Assembly (NCBI GenBank): GCA_011042635.1
Contig: DQWH01000054.1
Coordinates: forward strand, 1-33,927
DNA length: 33,927 bases
Direction of reading: 5' to 3'
Source of the DNA: Bacteroidota bacterium
GTDB taxonomy: Bacteria; Bacteroidota; Bacteroidia; Bacteroidales; VadinHA17
Part shown: piece by piece, positions 1-9,400 of the stretch
How the letters are laid out: each line of letters starts with the position of its first letter
Position numbering within the stretch: the stretch's first letter is position 1
Translations under genes and position numbers: made by a program
Notes under the pieces: generated by a model
What the model was told of the DNA's origin: nothing
The model's input: the letters and a program-made list of their open reading frames with translations, nothing else
Database searches by the model: none

Positions 1-1135
1 ATTCAGCGCCGTAATCAAAGTTGCTGATGTCTACATCCACCGGGTCGGTAATGATGCCGAAATCCCAGAATGGGTTGAGAGCCAGGTAGAAGTTCTGATT
101 AATGAACTGAAAACGAACGAATTTCCACCGGAGTTCCACATTCCCGTAAATAAAACCGTCGCCCACGACCCGGTGGCGCAGAATTCCCCGGATGGTTTTC
201 GATCCCCCAAGTCCCTGCGAGGTGGTGCCTCTCAGGAAGGATGTGATGACCAGCGGCTGGGCGTAAAAGGGGACCCTGCCGTTGCCCAGGGTTTGCTGCC
301 AGGCAATGCGGTAAGCCAGGGAAAGGTCTTTTTTAATCAGGGTAAAATACTGGCGGTGGGTGATGGCGATCTTTGAGTGCCCGAAATCGCCGTTTCCCAG
401 AAAACCGGGAGCGGTCTGGATCACGGCTTCGGTCCACACACCTTTCATCGGATTGGGCTCGTTATCACGGGTATCGTATGAGATGCCGGCTTTCAGGTAA
501 TTCACCCATCCTCCGTCTTTTTCATCTTCTCCGATAATATCCCCGTTCACATATTTTTCGTACAGGGTTTCCGCTTCCGGAAGCTCGTATTTTTCCTTGT
601 CCACCACACCGGTCTGGAAATGATAGCTGGCCAGACCGGCCACCCATCGGAGGCTGTTCCCCGACAACCTGCCCTGCAGGTCGGCTTTTACCCGGAACAT
701 TTTCCGGTCAAAGGCATAAAACACCCTGGAAACATATTCCGAATTTTCCTCGTCGGTAAAAGCGGGATTATATACTGTTTCATACCCGTTAAACCCGTAG
801 AAATCCATCTTCGGATCGGTAACATAACTCAGGTCGAAGGTCGTGCGGACCCCTTTCAGCAACTGGTCGGAATCATAAAACAAACGGTTAATGCCGCTTC
901 CCCGGGTGAACCTGGAAATTTCCAGGTAAAGGGAATGGTTGTATTTCGGGTACCGGCTGCCGTCGCCGTAATGGTACAGGTTGATCAGTCCTCCGTACTG
1001 AAACCCCAGATCCGAGTCAAAGGCAATGGTGGGGAGGGCCCCGAAATTCCAGCCGGTTTTGACTTTTTCTTCCTGACCAAAACTTAGCTGTGTCAGGCAG
1101 ATGAACATAAGCAAAAGGGAGAATGGTGTTTTCAT
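1..1135 (-). CDS. Omp85/BamA-like outer-membrane beta-barrel protein, no POTRA (C-terminus cut by window edge)
   Basis: The reading frame begins with ATG at 1135 and stays open to base 1, so about 378 residues are present and the C-terminus lies outside the window. Residues 1-20 are a typical signal peptide ending in SFGQ. The mature part goes straight into amphipathic barrel-like sequence (GWNFGALPTIAFDSDLG), with alternating polar/aromatic strands and no room for POTRA domains. Near the edge lies a GGSKTIRGILRHRVVGDG segment followed by YGNVELRWKF, which matches the conserved (V/I)RG loop-6 region of Omp85/surface-antigen barrels. This family inserts or translocates proteins or lipids at the outer membrane; a POTRA-less member has no assigned role. 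It follows the DUF819 gene by 75 bp on the same strand. A near-match -7 element (TATATTTA) at 1168-1161 could give it its own promoter. Confidence 0.8.
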   Translation of the reverse strand, partial: MKTPFSLLLMFICLTQLSFGQEEKVKTGWNFGALPTIAFDSDLGFQYGGLINLYHYGDGSRYPKYNHSLYLEISRFTRGSGINRLFYDSDQLLKGVRTTFDLSYVTDPKMDFYGFNGYETVYNPAFTDEENSEYVSRVFYAFDRKMFRVKADLQGRLSGNSLRWVAGLASYHFQTGVVDKEKYELPEAETLYEKYVNGDIIGEDEKDGGWVNYLKAGISYDTRDNEPNPMKGVWTEAVIQTAPGFLGNGDFGHSKIAITHRQYFTLIKKDLSLAYRIAWQQTLGNGRVPFYAQPLVITSFLRGTTSQGLGGSKTIRGILRHRVVGDGFIYGNVELRWKFVRFQFINQNFYLALNPFWDFGIITDPVDVDISNFDYGAE

Positions 1136-1210
1136 GGTCGGATGTTGTAGTTAACCGGAATAAATATAGATGAATTTTTCAAATGAAATGATTCTGTTTT
1201 TTTCAGGTAA

Positions 1211-2371
1211 TCAAATTCCCTGAAGAATATACCCAATGGCCACGCCCAGATAGTTCCCGACAGCATATCCTACAACACCCACGGTGATCCCCGGTACGAT
1301 AACATCTTTGTTGTTCAGGGCATTGGCAACGACCGGCACAAAAGGTGGTGAATACAGCAGGGCGGTGGAAGTGATGAGGGTGGTGTCGGCATCGATCCGG
1401 AAAATGGCTGAAAGAGCCACGTGCAATATCAGCGTGCCGAAATAGGCAAGCGCCACATACAGGAAAAGATAGAGGAACTCAATGTTGATCATTTCCGACA
1501 GATTGGCCATGGCCGACACGGCAAAACAGAACACTACCACGAAGTACATGCCCAGCTGAAAGGTTTTCTGAATATTGTGTATTCTGGGAACCAGCGAGAA
1601 AATGATCCCGCCCGTGGTGATTACCAGGATCACGACCACCATCTGGGCGCTTTCGGGCACCAGCAGGCTGAGACCTCCGCCCACGGCAAAAATGAGCAGC
1701 GCCAGACCGAATGCTCCCAACAGGGGGATGAAATATTCTTTCGAGAACATGCCGCCGTATTTGTCAATGCCTTCCGCATCCTTCACCACCTGTCCAATGC
1801 GTGGTTTGAGCCTCTGGTTGACATGCGGCGGCAGGAAAACATGCAGCACCCGCTGGGCAATGGTCAGCAGAAAAATGAAATAGATGGCTCCCAACACAAT
1901 GTCGTAGGTATGGGTCAGCAGGTAGGTTTCATTGGTCACCTGCAGGGCGGTACGGATGGATGCCAGGTTGGGTGTTCCGCCGGTATATACCCCGATCAGC
2001 ATACCCGACACTTTCCAGTTCTCGGGGACATGATTGCCTACCAGATAATATCCCAGAACGATCATTGCCACAATGGAAAACAGGGCAATGATCATGGAAA
2101 ACAGGGTTTTCCCTGCCACGGTAAAAAAGTTCCGTATTTCGAGTGAGAACAACAGCAGGGGAAAGGCAATGGGAATGCTGAACTGCGACATGGGATCGAG
2201 GACTTTTATACTGCCCTCGGGAAGAATTCCCGTATTGCCGATGATCAGTCCCAGTACATAAGCCAGTACTACCGCTCCCAGTTTGTCGAGTATGGGGAAA
2301 CGGTGGCACAGATACAGCAGAAGGGCCGGAATACCAAGGAATACCAGTACAAGTACCAGAGTGGTTAGCAT
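1211..2371 (-). CDS. DUF819 family integral membrane protein
   Basis: The protein has about 386 residues and is almost entirely hydrophobic, with roughly ten membrane segments. It matches the DUF819 (YjcL-like) family, whose members resemble carboxylate/amino-acid transporters but have no proven substrate. Recognisable stretches include the N-terminal VVLAYVLGLIIGNTGILP, the central YTGGTPNLASIRTAL and the C-terminal STALLYSPPFVPVVANAL. The frame could begin at a TTG at 2398, but that codon lies inside a perfect -7 promoter element (2403-2396). The ATG at 2371 is therefore the better start. It lies upstream of the Omp85-like gene on the same strand and is divergent from hutI. Confidence 0.85.
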   Translation of the reverse strand: MLTTLVLVLVFLGIPALLLYLCHRFPILDKLGAVVLAYVLGLIIGNTGILPEGSIKVLDPMSQFSIPIAFPLLLFSLEIRNFFTVAGKTLFSMIIALFSIVAMIVLGYYLVGNHVPENWKVSGMLIGVYTGGTPNLASIRTALQVTNETYLLTHTYDIVLGAIYFIFLLTIAQRVLHVFLPPHVNQRLKPRIGQVVKDAEGIDKYGGMFSKEYFIPLLGAFGLALLIFAVGGGLSLLVPESAQMVVVILVITTGGIIFSLVPRIHNIQKTFQLGMYFVVVFCFAVSAMANLSEMINIEFLYLFLYVALAYFGTLILHVALSAIFRIDADTTLITSTALLYSPPFVPVVANALNNKDVIVPGITVGVVGYAVGNYLGVAIGYILQGI

Positions 2372-2395
2372 GACATGTGATTTAGGTTGGTGGCT

Positions 2396-2426
2396 CAAAT
2401 ATAGAAAAAAGTGGACAAGAGATAAA
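2396..2426 (-). promoter_or_regulatory. Bacteroidota-type promoter of the DUF819 gene
   Basis: Read on the minus strand, TTTA (2426-2423) is followed after 19 nt by TATATTTG (2403-2396). This fits the Bacteroidota consensus TTTG-N19-TAnnTTTG with one mismatch. The predicted transcript begins near 2389, about 18 nt before the ATG at 2371. Confidence 0.6.
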
Positions 2427-2542
2427 GTGAAGAGGCGGAGAAGCAGGAAAGGGTAGGAATGCCGTGCTTGGTAAAACGATATTGAATGCTGGTTTCGTAC
2501 ATTGAAAGGTGTTCAGGGAAGACTTGTTTTAGGGCAGGGTAG

Positions 2543-2573
2543 ATTGCCGGTTCTTTTTTCTTTATTAACTTCG
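2543..2573 (+). promoter_or_regulatory. Putative hutI promoter giving a nearly leaderless transcript
   Basis: ATTG (2543-2546) is followed after 19 nt by TAACTTCG (2566-2573), each one mismatch from TTTG-N19-TAnnTTTG. The -7 element ends only 4 nt before the ATG at 2578, so transcription would begin at or next to the start codon and leave no room for a ribosome-binding site. Confidence 0.4.
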
Positions 2574-2577
2574 GCGC

Positions 2578-3828
2578 ATGATGGAAGAAAAACGGGTATT
2601 ATTCCGCCATATCAAGCAGTTATTCCCGGTACTGGATCAGGAAATATCCCGGGTGGAGGGGAAAAATATGCGGGAATTGCAGGTGCTGGAGAATGCCTGG
2701 CTGGAAATAAGGAACGGGGTGATCCATGATTTCGGTTCCATGAAGGATTGTCCCGTACCCTCCGGCAATATAAAAGTGGTGGAGGCCCATGGCCGCCTGC
2801 TAATGCCTGCCTTCTGCGATTCACATACACACATTGTTTATGCCGGAAGCCGGGAAAAAGAGTATGTGGATAAGATCAGGGGATTGTCCTACGAGGAGAT
2901 TGCCCGGCGCGGAGGCGGAATTCTGAATTCAGCCCTGTTGCTGCAGCAAACACCGGAAGAAGAGCTTTTTGAGCAATCCATGGTACGGGTACATGAGATC
3001 ATGTCGCTGGGGACCGGCGCGGTGGAGATTAAAAGCGGATACGGGCTTACTCCGGAATCGGAGCTGAAAATGCTGCGGGTGATCCGCCGGATCAGGGAAT
3101 CGGCGCCCATGACCGTAAAGTCGACTTTCCTGGGAGCCCATTCCATTCCGATGGAATACAGGGGAGATCCCGACAAATATGTGGATTTGGTGGTGAGGGA
3201 AATGATCCCGGCCGTGGGCCGGGAGAAGCTGGCCGACCACATTGATGTGTTCTGCGACAGGGGGTTTTTCACTCCGGAGCAGACGGCACGGATTCTGGAA
3301 GCCGGAGCGCGGTACGGCATGGTTCCCAAGATACATGCCAACGAACTGGATTATTCGGGGGGCATACAAACCGGTGTGAAGTACGGGGCTTTTTCCGTCG
3401 ATCACCTGGAGTATACCGGGGAGGAAGAGATACGAACCCTGTTGAAGAGCCGTACCATGCCCACCTTGCTTCCCGGGGCTTCATTCTTCCTGGGCATGCC
3501 CTATGCCCCGGCCAGGGAAATGATCGACGCCGGCCTGCCGGTGGCTCTTGCCTCTGATTACAATCCGGGGTCATCTCCTTCCGGTAATATGAAATTGATT
3601 ATGTCACTGGGTTGTATTCAGATGAAAATGCTTCCCGAAGAGGCCATTTATGCCGTGACCATTAACGGAGCCTGCGCCATGGGGGTGGAGAAGGAGACGG
3701 GTTCGATCACCCGGGGGAAAAAGGCAAACCTGATCCTGACCATCCCCGTTCCAGGGTATGAATTTCTGTCCTATGCATACGGCAGCAACCTGGTTGAATC
3801 GGTATGGCTCAATGGTCTGAAAATATAA
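2578..3828 (+). CDS. hutI: Imidazolonepropionase (histidine degradation)
   Basis: This cytoplasmic metal-dependent amidohydrolase opens 4-imidazolone-5-propionate to N-formimino-L-glutamate, the third step of histidine catabolism. The 416-residue length is normal for HutI. The metal-binding HxH lies at H83/H85 (DSHTHIVYAGSREKE). Other conserved sites are KSGYGL near 153, GAHSIP (H188), KIHANEL (H253), VDHLEY (H276) and ASDYNPGS (D327). The start is a tandem ATGATG at 2578, and the N-terminal strand is complete for the family. The product feeds directly into the FtcD enzyme encoded 650 bp downstream. hutH (histidine ammonia-lyase) and hutU (urocanase) are not in the window and must lie elsewhere. 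Confidence 0.95.
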   Translation: MMEEKRVLFRHIKQLFPVLDQEISRVEGKNMRELQVLENAWLEIRNGVIHDFGSMKDCPVPSGNIKVVEAHGRLLMPAFCDSHTHIVYAGSREKEYVDKIRGLSYEEIARRGGGILNSALLLQQTPEEELFEQSMVRVHEIMSLGTGAVEIKSGYGLTPESELKMLRVIRRIRESAPMTVKSTFLGAHSIPMEYRGDPDKYVDLVVREMIPAVGREKLADHIDVFCDRGFFTPEQTARILEAGARYGMVPKIHANELDYSGGIQTGVKYGAFSVDHLEYTGEEEIRTLLKSRTMPTLLPGASFFLGMPYAPAREMIDAGLPVALASDYNPGSSPSGNMKLIMSLGCIQMKMLPEEAIYAVTINGACAMGVEKETGSITRGKKANLILTIPVPGYEFLSYAYGSNLVESVWLNGLKI

Positions 3829-3856
3829 CCATAGCAGAAAATAACAACTGAGTTAC

Positions 3857-4234
3857 ATGACTGAGAACGAAATTTCTGCCAGAATTATAGGAGCAGCGAT
3901 TAAGCTTCATAAGACCATTGGCCCGGGACTTCTTGAGTCGGCTTATGAAGCGGCTCTTGCCCATGATTTAAGGGAAAGTGGTTTATTTGTCAGGCAACAG
4001 GTGCCGATGCCCTTCATATATAAAGATATAAAACAGGAAATTGGGTACAGGATTGATATTCTTGTAAATGATAAGGTTATTATCGAGATAAAATCTGTTG
4101 AAAACCTTGCCCCGGTTCATTTTATGCAGGTACTTACCTATTTGAAATTATCGGAACTGAAACTGGCTCTTTTGATAAATTTTAATACTAAGATCCTGAA
4201 AAATGGTATTCACAGGATTGTAAATAATCTGTAG
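3857..4234 (+). CDS. GxxExxY family protein (PD-(D/E)xK nuclease fold)
   Basis: This 125-residue protein carries the family signature GLLESAY at residues 24-30. A PD-(D/E)xK-like core follows: D67 in YRIDILVND, then E77 and K79 in IIEIKSVE. A helix-strand tail (HFMQVLTYLKLSELKLALLINF) is typical of the family. GxxExxY proteins are often multi-copy in a genome and their function is unknown. The gene starts 28 bp after hutI and lies between two consecutive steps of histidine degradation, with no link to that pathway. Its codons are visibly more A/T-rich than those of hutI and ftcD (TTA, AAA, ATA and GAT are frequent), and a large inverted repeat follows it, which suggests insertion into an older hutI-ftcD operon. 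Confidence 0.9.
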   Translation: MTENEISARIIGAAIKLHKTIGPGLLESAYEAALAHDLRESGLFVRQQVPMPFIYKDIKQEIGYRIDILVNDKVIIEIKSVENLAPVHFMQVLTYLKLSELKLALLINFNTKILKNGIHRIVNNL

Positions 4235-4241
4235 GTACTGT

Positions 4242-4378
4242 TTCACGCAAAGACCGCAGAGAAAACGCAAAGGTCGCAGAGAAATTTAGAAAAAATAACA
4301 TATTAAGTAGAAAAATAATTATGAATAAGCACAATTCTATTGCGCTCTCTGCGAAAACTCTGCGTTCTCTGCGTGAAC
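4242..4378. repeat. Imperfect inverted repeat built of CGCA(A/G)AG motifs, downstream of the GxxExxY gene
   Basis: The left arm (4242-4281) holds a run of CGCAAAG/CGCAGAG units. The right arm (4342-4378) is its reverse complement with about nine mismatches, several of them A/G changes inside the same unit. The arms enclose about 60 A/T-rich bases. Neither arm codes for protein. The composition differs sharply from the flanking genes. Confidence 0.75.
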
Positions 4379-4411
4379 ATCCTATGCAGTTTTGGAAAAT
4401 ACATCAGGCTC

Positions 4412-4465
4412 TTTGGTGAGGTCATTTGTGTCCCTGGTGGTGTCTTTTGTGTTCATTGTGGTTTA
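4412..4465 (+). repeat. Degenerate short-period GTGTC/TTTGTG repeat before ftcD
   Basis: The stretch repeats words such as CATTTGTGTCC, TCTTTTGTGTTC and CATTGTGGTT at about 10-18 base spacing, just after the inverted repeat and 17 bases before the ftcD start. It does not code for protein in a sensible frame. It may be a second part of the same repeat cassette, or the leader of ftcD. Confidence 0.4.
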
Positions 4466-4481
4466 TAAAAGTATTATATAG

Positions 4482-6170
4482 ATGAAAAAACTTATCGAAT
4501 GTGTTCCGAATTTCAGTGAAGGCCGGGATATGGGGATCATTGACAGGATCACCGGCGAAATCGAACAGGTGGAAGGTGTAAAGCTCCTGAATGTGGACCC
4601 CGGGAAAGCTACCAACCGGACAGTGGTTACGTTTGCCGGGAACCCCGAAGCGGTGGTGGAGGCCGCCTTTCAGGCCATCAAAAGGGCAAAGGAACTTATC
4701 GACATGAGCAAGCATCACGGGGAGCACCCGAGAATGGGAGCCACCGATGTTTGTCCGCTGGTGCCCATAGCCAATATCAGCATGGAAGAAACCGTGGAAT
4801 ATGCCCGCAGGCTGGCCGAAAGGGTGGGGAAAGAGCTGAGAATACCCGTATACTGTTACGAGGAAGCTGCTTTTGAGGAAAAACGCCGGAATCTGGCCAC
4901 CATTCGTGCCGGAGAGTATGAGGGGCTGAATGAAAAGCTGGCCGATCCCGCCTGGAAACCCGATTTCGGTCCGGCTGAATTCCTTCCGCGAAGCGGTGCC
5001 ACCGTGATCGGAGCCAGGGATTTTCTTGTGGCGTACAATATTAATCTCAACACGACCTCGACACGTCGTGCGAATGCCATTGCTTTTGATGTGCGTGAGA
5101 AAGGCCGTGTCAAAAGAGAAGGGGGGTCTCTTACCGGAAAGATCATTCGCGATGAGAAGGGGAATCCCGTGATGATACCGGGTACTCTGAAAGCCGTCAA
5201 GGCCATCGGGTGGTATATTGAAGAATACGGCATTGCCCAGATATCGATGAACCTGACCAATATCAGTATTACGCCCATTCATGTGGCCTTTGATGAAGTG
5301 TGTAAAAAGGCCGATGCCAGGGGAGTGAGGGTTACCGGTTCGGAGATTGTTGGGCTGGTTCCCCTGAAAGCCATGCTCGATGCCGGAAAGTATTTTTTAA
5401 GGAAGCAGCAGCGGTCGCTCGGCCTGCCGGAAAAGGAAATCATCAAAATCGCCGTCAAATCACTCGGGCTGGACGATCTGTATCCTTTCAAGCCGGAGGA
5501 AAAAATCATTGAATACGTGCTGAATCCGCCTTCGGGGAAACGTCTGGTGGATATGAGCGTGGAAGATTTTGCCGATGAGACCTCCTCTGAATCGCCCGCC
5601 CCGGGAGGTGGTTCCGTATCGGCCTGCATGGGAGCCATGGGGGCTGCCCTGGGTGCCATGGTGGCCAATCTGTCTTCTCACAAGAGGGGATGGGAAGACC
5701 GCTGGGAAGAGTTTTCCGAATGGGCTGTGAAGGGAAGGCAGTATCAGGAAAAGCTGATCAGGCTGGTGGATGAAGATACGGCCGCTTTTGACAGTTTGAT
5801 GGAAGCTTACGGCCTGCCGAAAAAAACCGAAGAGGAGAAGGCGGAACGCGACAGGGCGGTTCAGAACGCCACAAAAAAAGCCATGCAGGTGCCTTTGCAG
5901 GTAATGGAAACGGCTCTGGATGCGATGGAAGTATGCCGGGCCATGGCAGAAACCGGGAATCCCAATTCCGTTTCCGACGCCGGGGTAGGGGCTCTGGCTC
6001 TCAGGGCCGGTATCCGGGGCGCTTTCCTCAATGTGCGGATCAATGCCTCCGGATGCAAGGATGAGGATTTTGTGAAGGAATGCCTTCAAAAAGGCCGTGA
6101 AATTGACAACAGGGCTGAAAATACCGAAAGGGAAATCCTGGCGATAGTGGATAAGAATATGGAAAAATGA
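4482..6170 (+). CDS. ftcD: Bifunctional glutamate formimidoyltransferase / formimidoyltetrahydrofolate cyclodeaminase
   Basis: The enzyme moves the formimino group from N-formiminoglutamate to tetrahydrofolate, then cyclises it with release of ammonia to give methenyl-THF, ending histidine breakdown and supplying one-carbon units. Residues 1-180 are the N-terminal transferase subdomain (IECVPNFSEGRD; HHGEHPRMGATDVCP with H82 at the position of the catalytic histidine of the mammalian enzyme). Residues about 181-320 are the C-terminal transferase subdomain (GARDFLVAYNINLNTT). Residues about 355-562 are the all-helical cyclodeaminase (SPAPGGGSVSACMGAMGAAL; NPNSVSDAGVGALAL). The 562-residue fusion matches mammalian-type FTCD; many bacteria carry the domains as separate genes. 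Together with hutI it forms a partial Hut route. Confidence 0.95.
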   Translation: MKKLIECVPNFSEGRDMGIIDRITGEIEQVEGVKLLNVDPGKATNRTVVTFAGNPEAVVEAAFQAIKRAKELIDMSKHHGEHPRMGATDVCPLVPIANISMEETVEYARRLAERVGKELRIPVYCYEEAAFEEKRRNLATIRAGEYEGLNEKLADPAWKPDFGPAEFLPRSGATVIGARDFLVAYNINLNTTSTRRANAIAFDVREKGRVKREGGSLTGKIIRDEKGNPVMIPGTLKAVKAIGWYIEEYGIAQISMNLTNISITPIHVAFDEVCKKADARGVRVTGSEIVGLVPLKAMLDAGKYFLRKQQRSLGLPEKEIIKIAVKSLGLDDLYPFKPEEKIIEYVLNPPSGKRLVDMSVEDFADETSSESPAPGGGSVSACMGAMGAALGAMVANLSSHKRGWEDRWEEFSEWAVKGRQYQEKLIRLVDEDTAAFDSLMEAYGLPKKTEEEKAERDRAVQNATKKAMQVPLQVMETALDAMEVCRAMAETGNPNSVSDAGVGALALRAGIRGAFLNVRINASGCKDEDFVKECLQKGREIDNRAENTEREILAIVDKNMEK

Positions 6171-6220
6171 CCGGCCAACCTGCCTTTTAATAAAACGTAA
6201 TCATTCTTTAATAAAGTAAA

Positions 6221-6244
6221 ATTTACACTTAAAAAAGTGTAAAT
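6221..6244. terminator. Perfect 10-bp palindrome after ftcD (weak terminator or operator)
   Basis: Arms 6221-6230 and 6235-6244 (ATTTACACTT and its complement) are separated by AAAA. The stem is A/T-rich and has no clean T-run after it, so it is either a weak terminator of the ftcD transcript or a protein-binding site upstream of the SusC promoter. A smaller perfect inverted repeat, CTGCC-ACA-GGCAG, lies at 6353-6365, just above the promoter. Confidence 0.45.
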
Positions 6245-6385
6245 AATTTACAAAAATGCTATACTCACCGTAAGGTGCAGCTAAATTATTAATTTTCAGT
6301 TTTGTAATTTTCCTCTCTCCTATTTTACCTGCCGATAACCTTTAAGCTGTAACTGCCACAGGCAGGGTTCTTTCATTATGAAACA

Positions 6386-6416
6386 TTTGTTTATATGGAA
6401 TTTTCCGTTAAATTTG
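6386..6416 (+). promoter_or_regulatory. Canonical Bacteroidota promoter of the susCD operon
   Basis: TTTG (6386-6389), 19-nt spacer, TAAATTTG (6409-6416): an exact match to TTTG-N19-TAnnTTTG. The predicted transcription start near 6423 leaves a leader of about 45 nt before the SusC ATG at 6468. No anti-sigma, ECF sigma or hybrid two-component regulator gene lies nearby. Confidence 0.75.
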
Positions 6417-6467
6417 ATCTCGTGTACAATTTTCCATAACCTATTACTTAACCTAAAACTCTGATCT

Positions 6468-9400
6468 ATGAAAAGATTTGCCATTCTTTTTGCGCTGCTT
6501 GTGTTTACAGGGGGCCAGCTTCTGTATGCACAGGGTACGCGTATTACCGGAACGGTGACCAGTTCGGAAGACGGACTGCCCGTACCGGGGGCTTCTGTCG
6601 TTGTGAAGGGAACCACATTCGGTACCATTACGGATTTTGAAGGGGAATATTCCCTGACTGTTCCGGAAGGTACCCAGGTGCTGGTTTTCTCTTTTGTGGG
6701 TATGAAAACACAGGAGATCAGCATCGACGGAAGGAATGTGATTGACGTGGTGATGGAGCCCGACGTGTTCGGTCTGGATGAGGTGGTGGTTTCCGGTGTG
6801 GCATCGGGAACACCAAGGAAAAAGCTCTCTGTTACCGTTGCTACGGTTAGTGAAGAATCCCTGAAGGAAGTGCCGGCCACATCGGCTGCCAGTGCCCTGC
6901 AGGGAAAGATAGCCGGTGTGCGGGTGGTACAGACCACCGGTAATCCCGGTGAAGCAGCTGCCATCCGTTTGCGTGGCGCCACCGTTCTTTACGGAAGCCA
7001 GTCGCCTCTGATCATCCTCGATGGGGTGCAGATGGAAGGAACCCTGGCCGATATCAACATTGATGATATCGAATCCATGGAGGTGGTGAAAGGAGCCGCT
7101 GCCAGCGCTCTGTACGGTTCACGTGCCGGTAACGGGGTGATCGTAATCACCACCAAAAGAGGCCGCGGACTGGCCGCCGGTGAAACCGAGGTGACCATTC
7201 GAAACGAGTACGGTGTGCAGGAACTGGCAAACAAAATGCCGGTAGCCACGCACCATTTCTACAAGCTGAAGGACGACTGGGAATCGGAAAACAGGTATAC
7301 CAAGTACGCCGGTACCACCATGTACGGCGACCTGACTTCACACACCAATCCCGACAGTATCGGAATATTGTTGTCGGGCGCCCGGATTGAAGATGGCGAC
7401 CACTATATGGATAATCCTTTTGGTGTGGTGCATGATCATCTGGATGAGTACTATTCACCGGGCGATTTTTATACCAATTATATCTCCATTGCCAACAACG
7501 GGGAAAAGACCAACTTCATGGCTTCTTTCGAGAATGCCAAGCAACAGGGGATCATTGTCGGAGTGGGTGGATACAGCCGGCAGAATTTTCGCTTTAACAT
7601 CGATCACAGGATTGGTGACAAGTTTACCTTTTCCACCAGTAACCTGATCATCAAAAGCAAGGACGACAACGGCGTGCTGAGCTTTTTCGAACTGCTTCAG
7701 CTGCAGCCCGATTATGACCTTCACCGGGTTAACCCCAACGGCGATCCCTACTTTTTCAAGGTCGACCAGTTCGGTACAACTTATAACCCCATCTATCAGG
7801 CGGTGAATATTGATGATGTATCCGAAAGAAGAAGGATCCTTTCCAGTTTCAAACTGAACTATCAGCCTTTCCACTGGCTGATCCTGGATGCGCAGTATTC
7901 TTTTGAACAGCAGATGAACGACCGCCAGTACTACCGGCGGTACGGGACCTACACCCTTTCGTCATGGCCCTATGAATCAAAAGGGTACATGGAAAAATGG
8001 TTCGATAAGGAAATGGCCCAGACTCTGCAGTTTACCATCAATCTGCAAGAAACCTTCGGCGACTTTACCGCCAAAGGGAAACTGAGTTATTTGCTGGAAG
8101 ATGACAAGTGGGAAGGATTCAATTCATATGGAAATGATTTTTCTGTCAGGGGAGTTCCTGATATGAGCGTGCTTGACCAGGAAAAGGTGTTTGCCAATTC
8201 CAACACAGGCCAGATCGTGGCAGAGAATATCTTCGCCATTCTGGATGTGGATTATAAAGCCAAATACATTGCTTCCTTCCTTTACCGGTATGACGGGGCA
8301 TCCCAGTTCGGTGCCGATGTGCGCTGGAATCCCTACTTCAGGGTGTCGGGAGCCTACCGTATCAGCGAGGATGTGACCATTCCCGGTATTCAGGAACTGA
8401 AGATCAGGGCAGCTTACGGTACCAGCGGTAACCGGCCTCCCTGGAATGCGCAGTATGAAACCTGGAACATCGTGGGAGGGGCTCCTGTGAAGAACCAGTT
8501 GGGGAACTCGGAGCTGAAGCCCAGTACCATTACGGAAACGGAAGTGGCCCTGAATATGGAATTCCTCAGGAAATTCGACCTGGAAGTGGCTTATTCACTT
8601 ACCGATGCCGAAGACCAGTTCTATCCCGTGCCCCTGCCTGCTTCCGCAGGATATACCACCCAGTGGCAGAATATGGGAACCCTGAGTTCCAAATCGCTGG
8701 AAGCCACCCTGGGCGTTCGATGGGTAGAGAACCAGAATTTCCTCTGGACCAGCCATATCAATTTCGACCGTATCCGGACCAAGATCACAGAACTGAATGT
8801 ACCCCCGTTCACCATGGGTGGCCGTGGAAATGCCGGTGATCCGGGTGTGCTGTATATCCAGGAAGGAACCTACTTCGGAGAGCTCTGGGGACAGATGTTC
8901 ATCCGCGATATGGACCTTATGGCAGAAATGATTGAATACCTCAGTGATCCCGGGGAAATGTATGCCGATATGACGATTGATGATTTTACCATCAACTCCG
9001 ACGGGTATGTGATCGAAGCCGGAACTGAAGGAACCGTGTATGAAAAACCCATTCTATACCGTGGGGAAGACGGTTCTCCAAAAGTCGTATCCATTGGGGA
9101 TGCCAATCCCGATTTCAATATGGGGATTTCCAACACATTCAGCTTCAAAGGATTTACACTCTATACGCTGTTTGACTGGAAGCAGGGTGGTGATGTTTAC
9201 AGCCAGACCATCCAGTGGATGATGCGGGACAACCGGGCTGCCGAAATGGACCAGTACGGTAAGCCGGAATACGCCAAGAAAGCTTATGACTACTACATCG
9301 CCCTGTATAATGTGAATGCCCAGAACAATCACTTTGTGCAGGATGCAACCTATGTAAAGCTGCGTGAGGTTTCCCTGTATTATAACCTCCCGAAGAGTCT

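Noticed and set aside
1421-2146. 241-codon plus-strand frame inside the DUF819 gene
   Set aside because: It is antisense to a typical membrane protein; its histidine/glutamine-rich translation is what the reverse of hydrophobic codons gives.
4422-5282. 286-codon minus-strand frame opposite ftcD
   Set aside because: ftcD is certain and the antisense product has a low-complexity, histidine/glycine-rich make-up without motifs.
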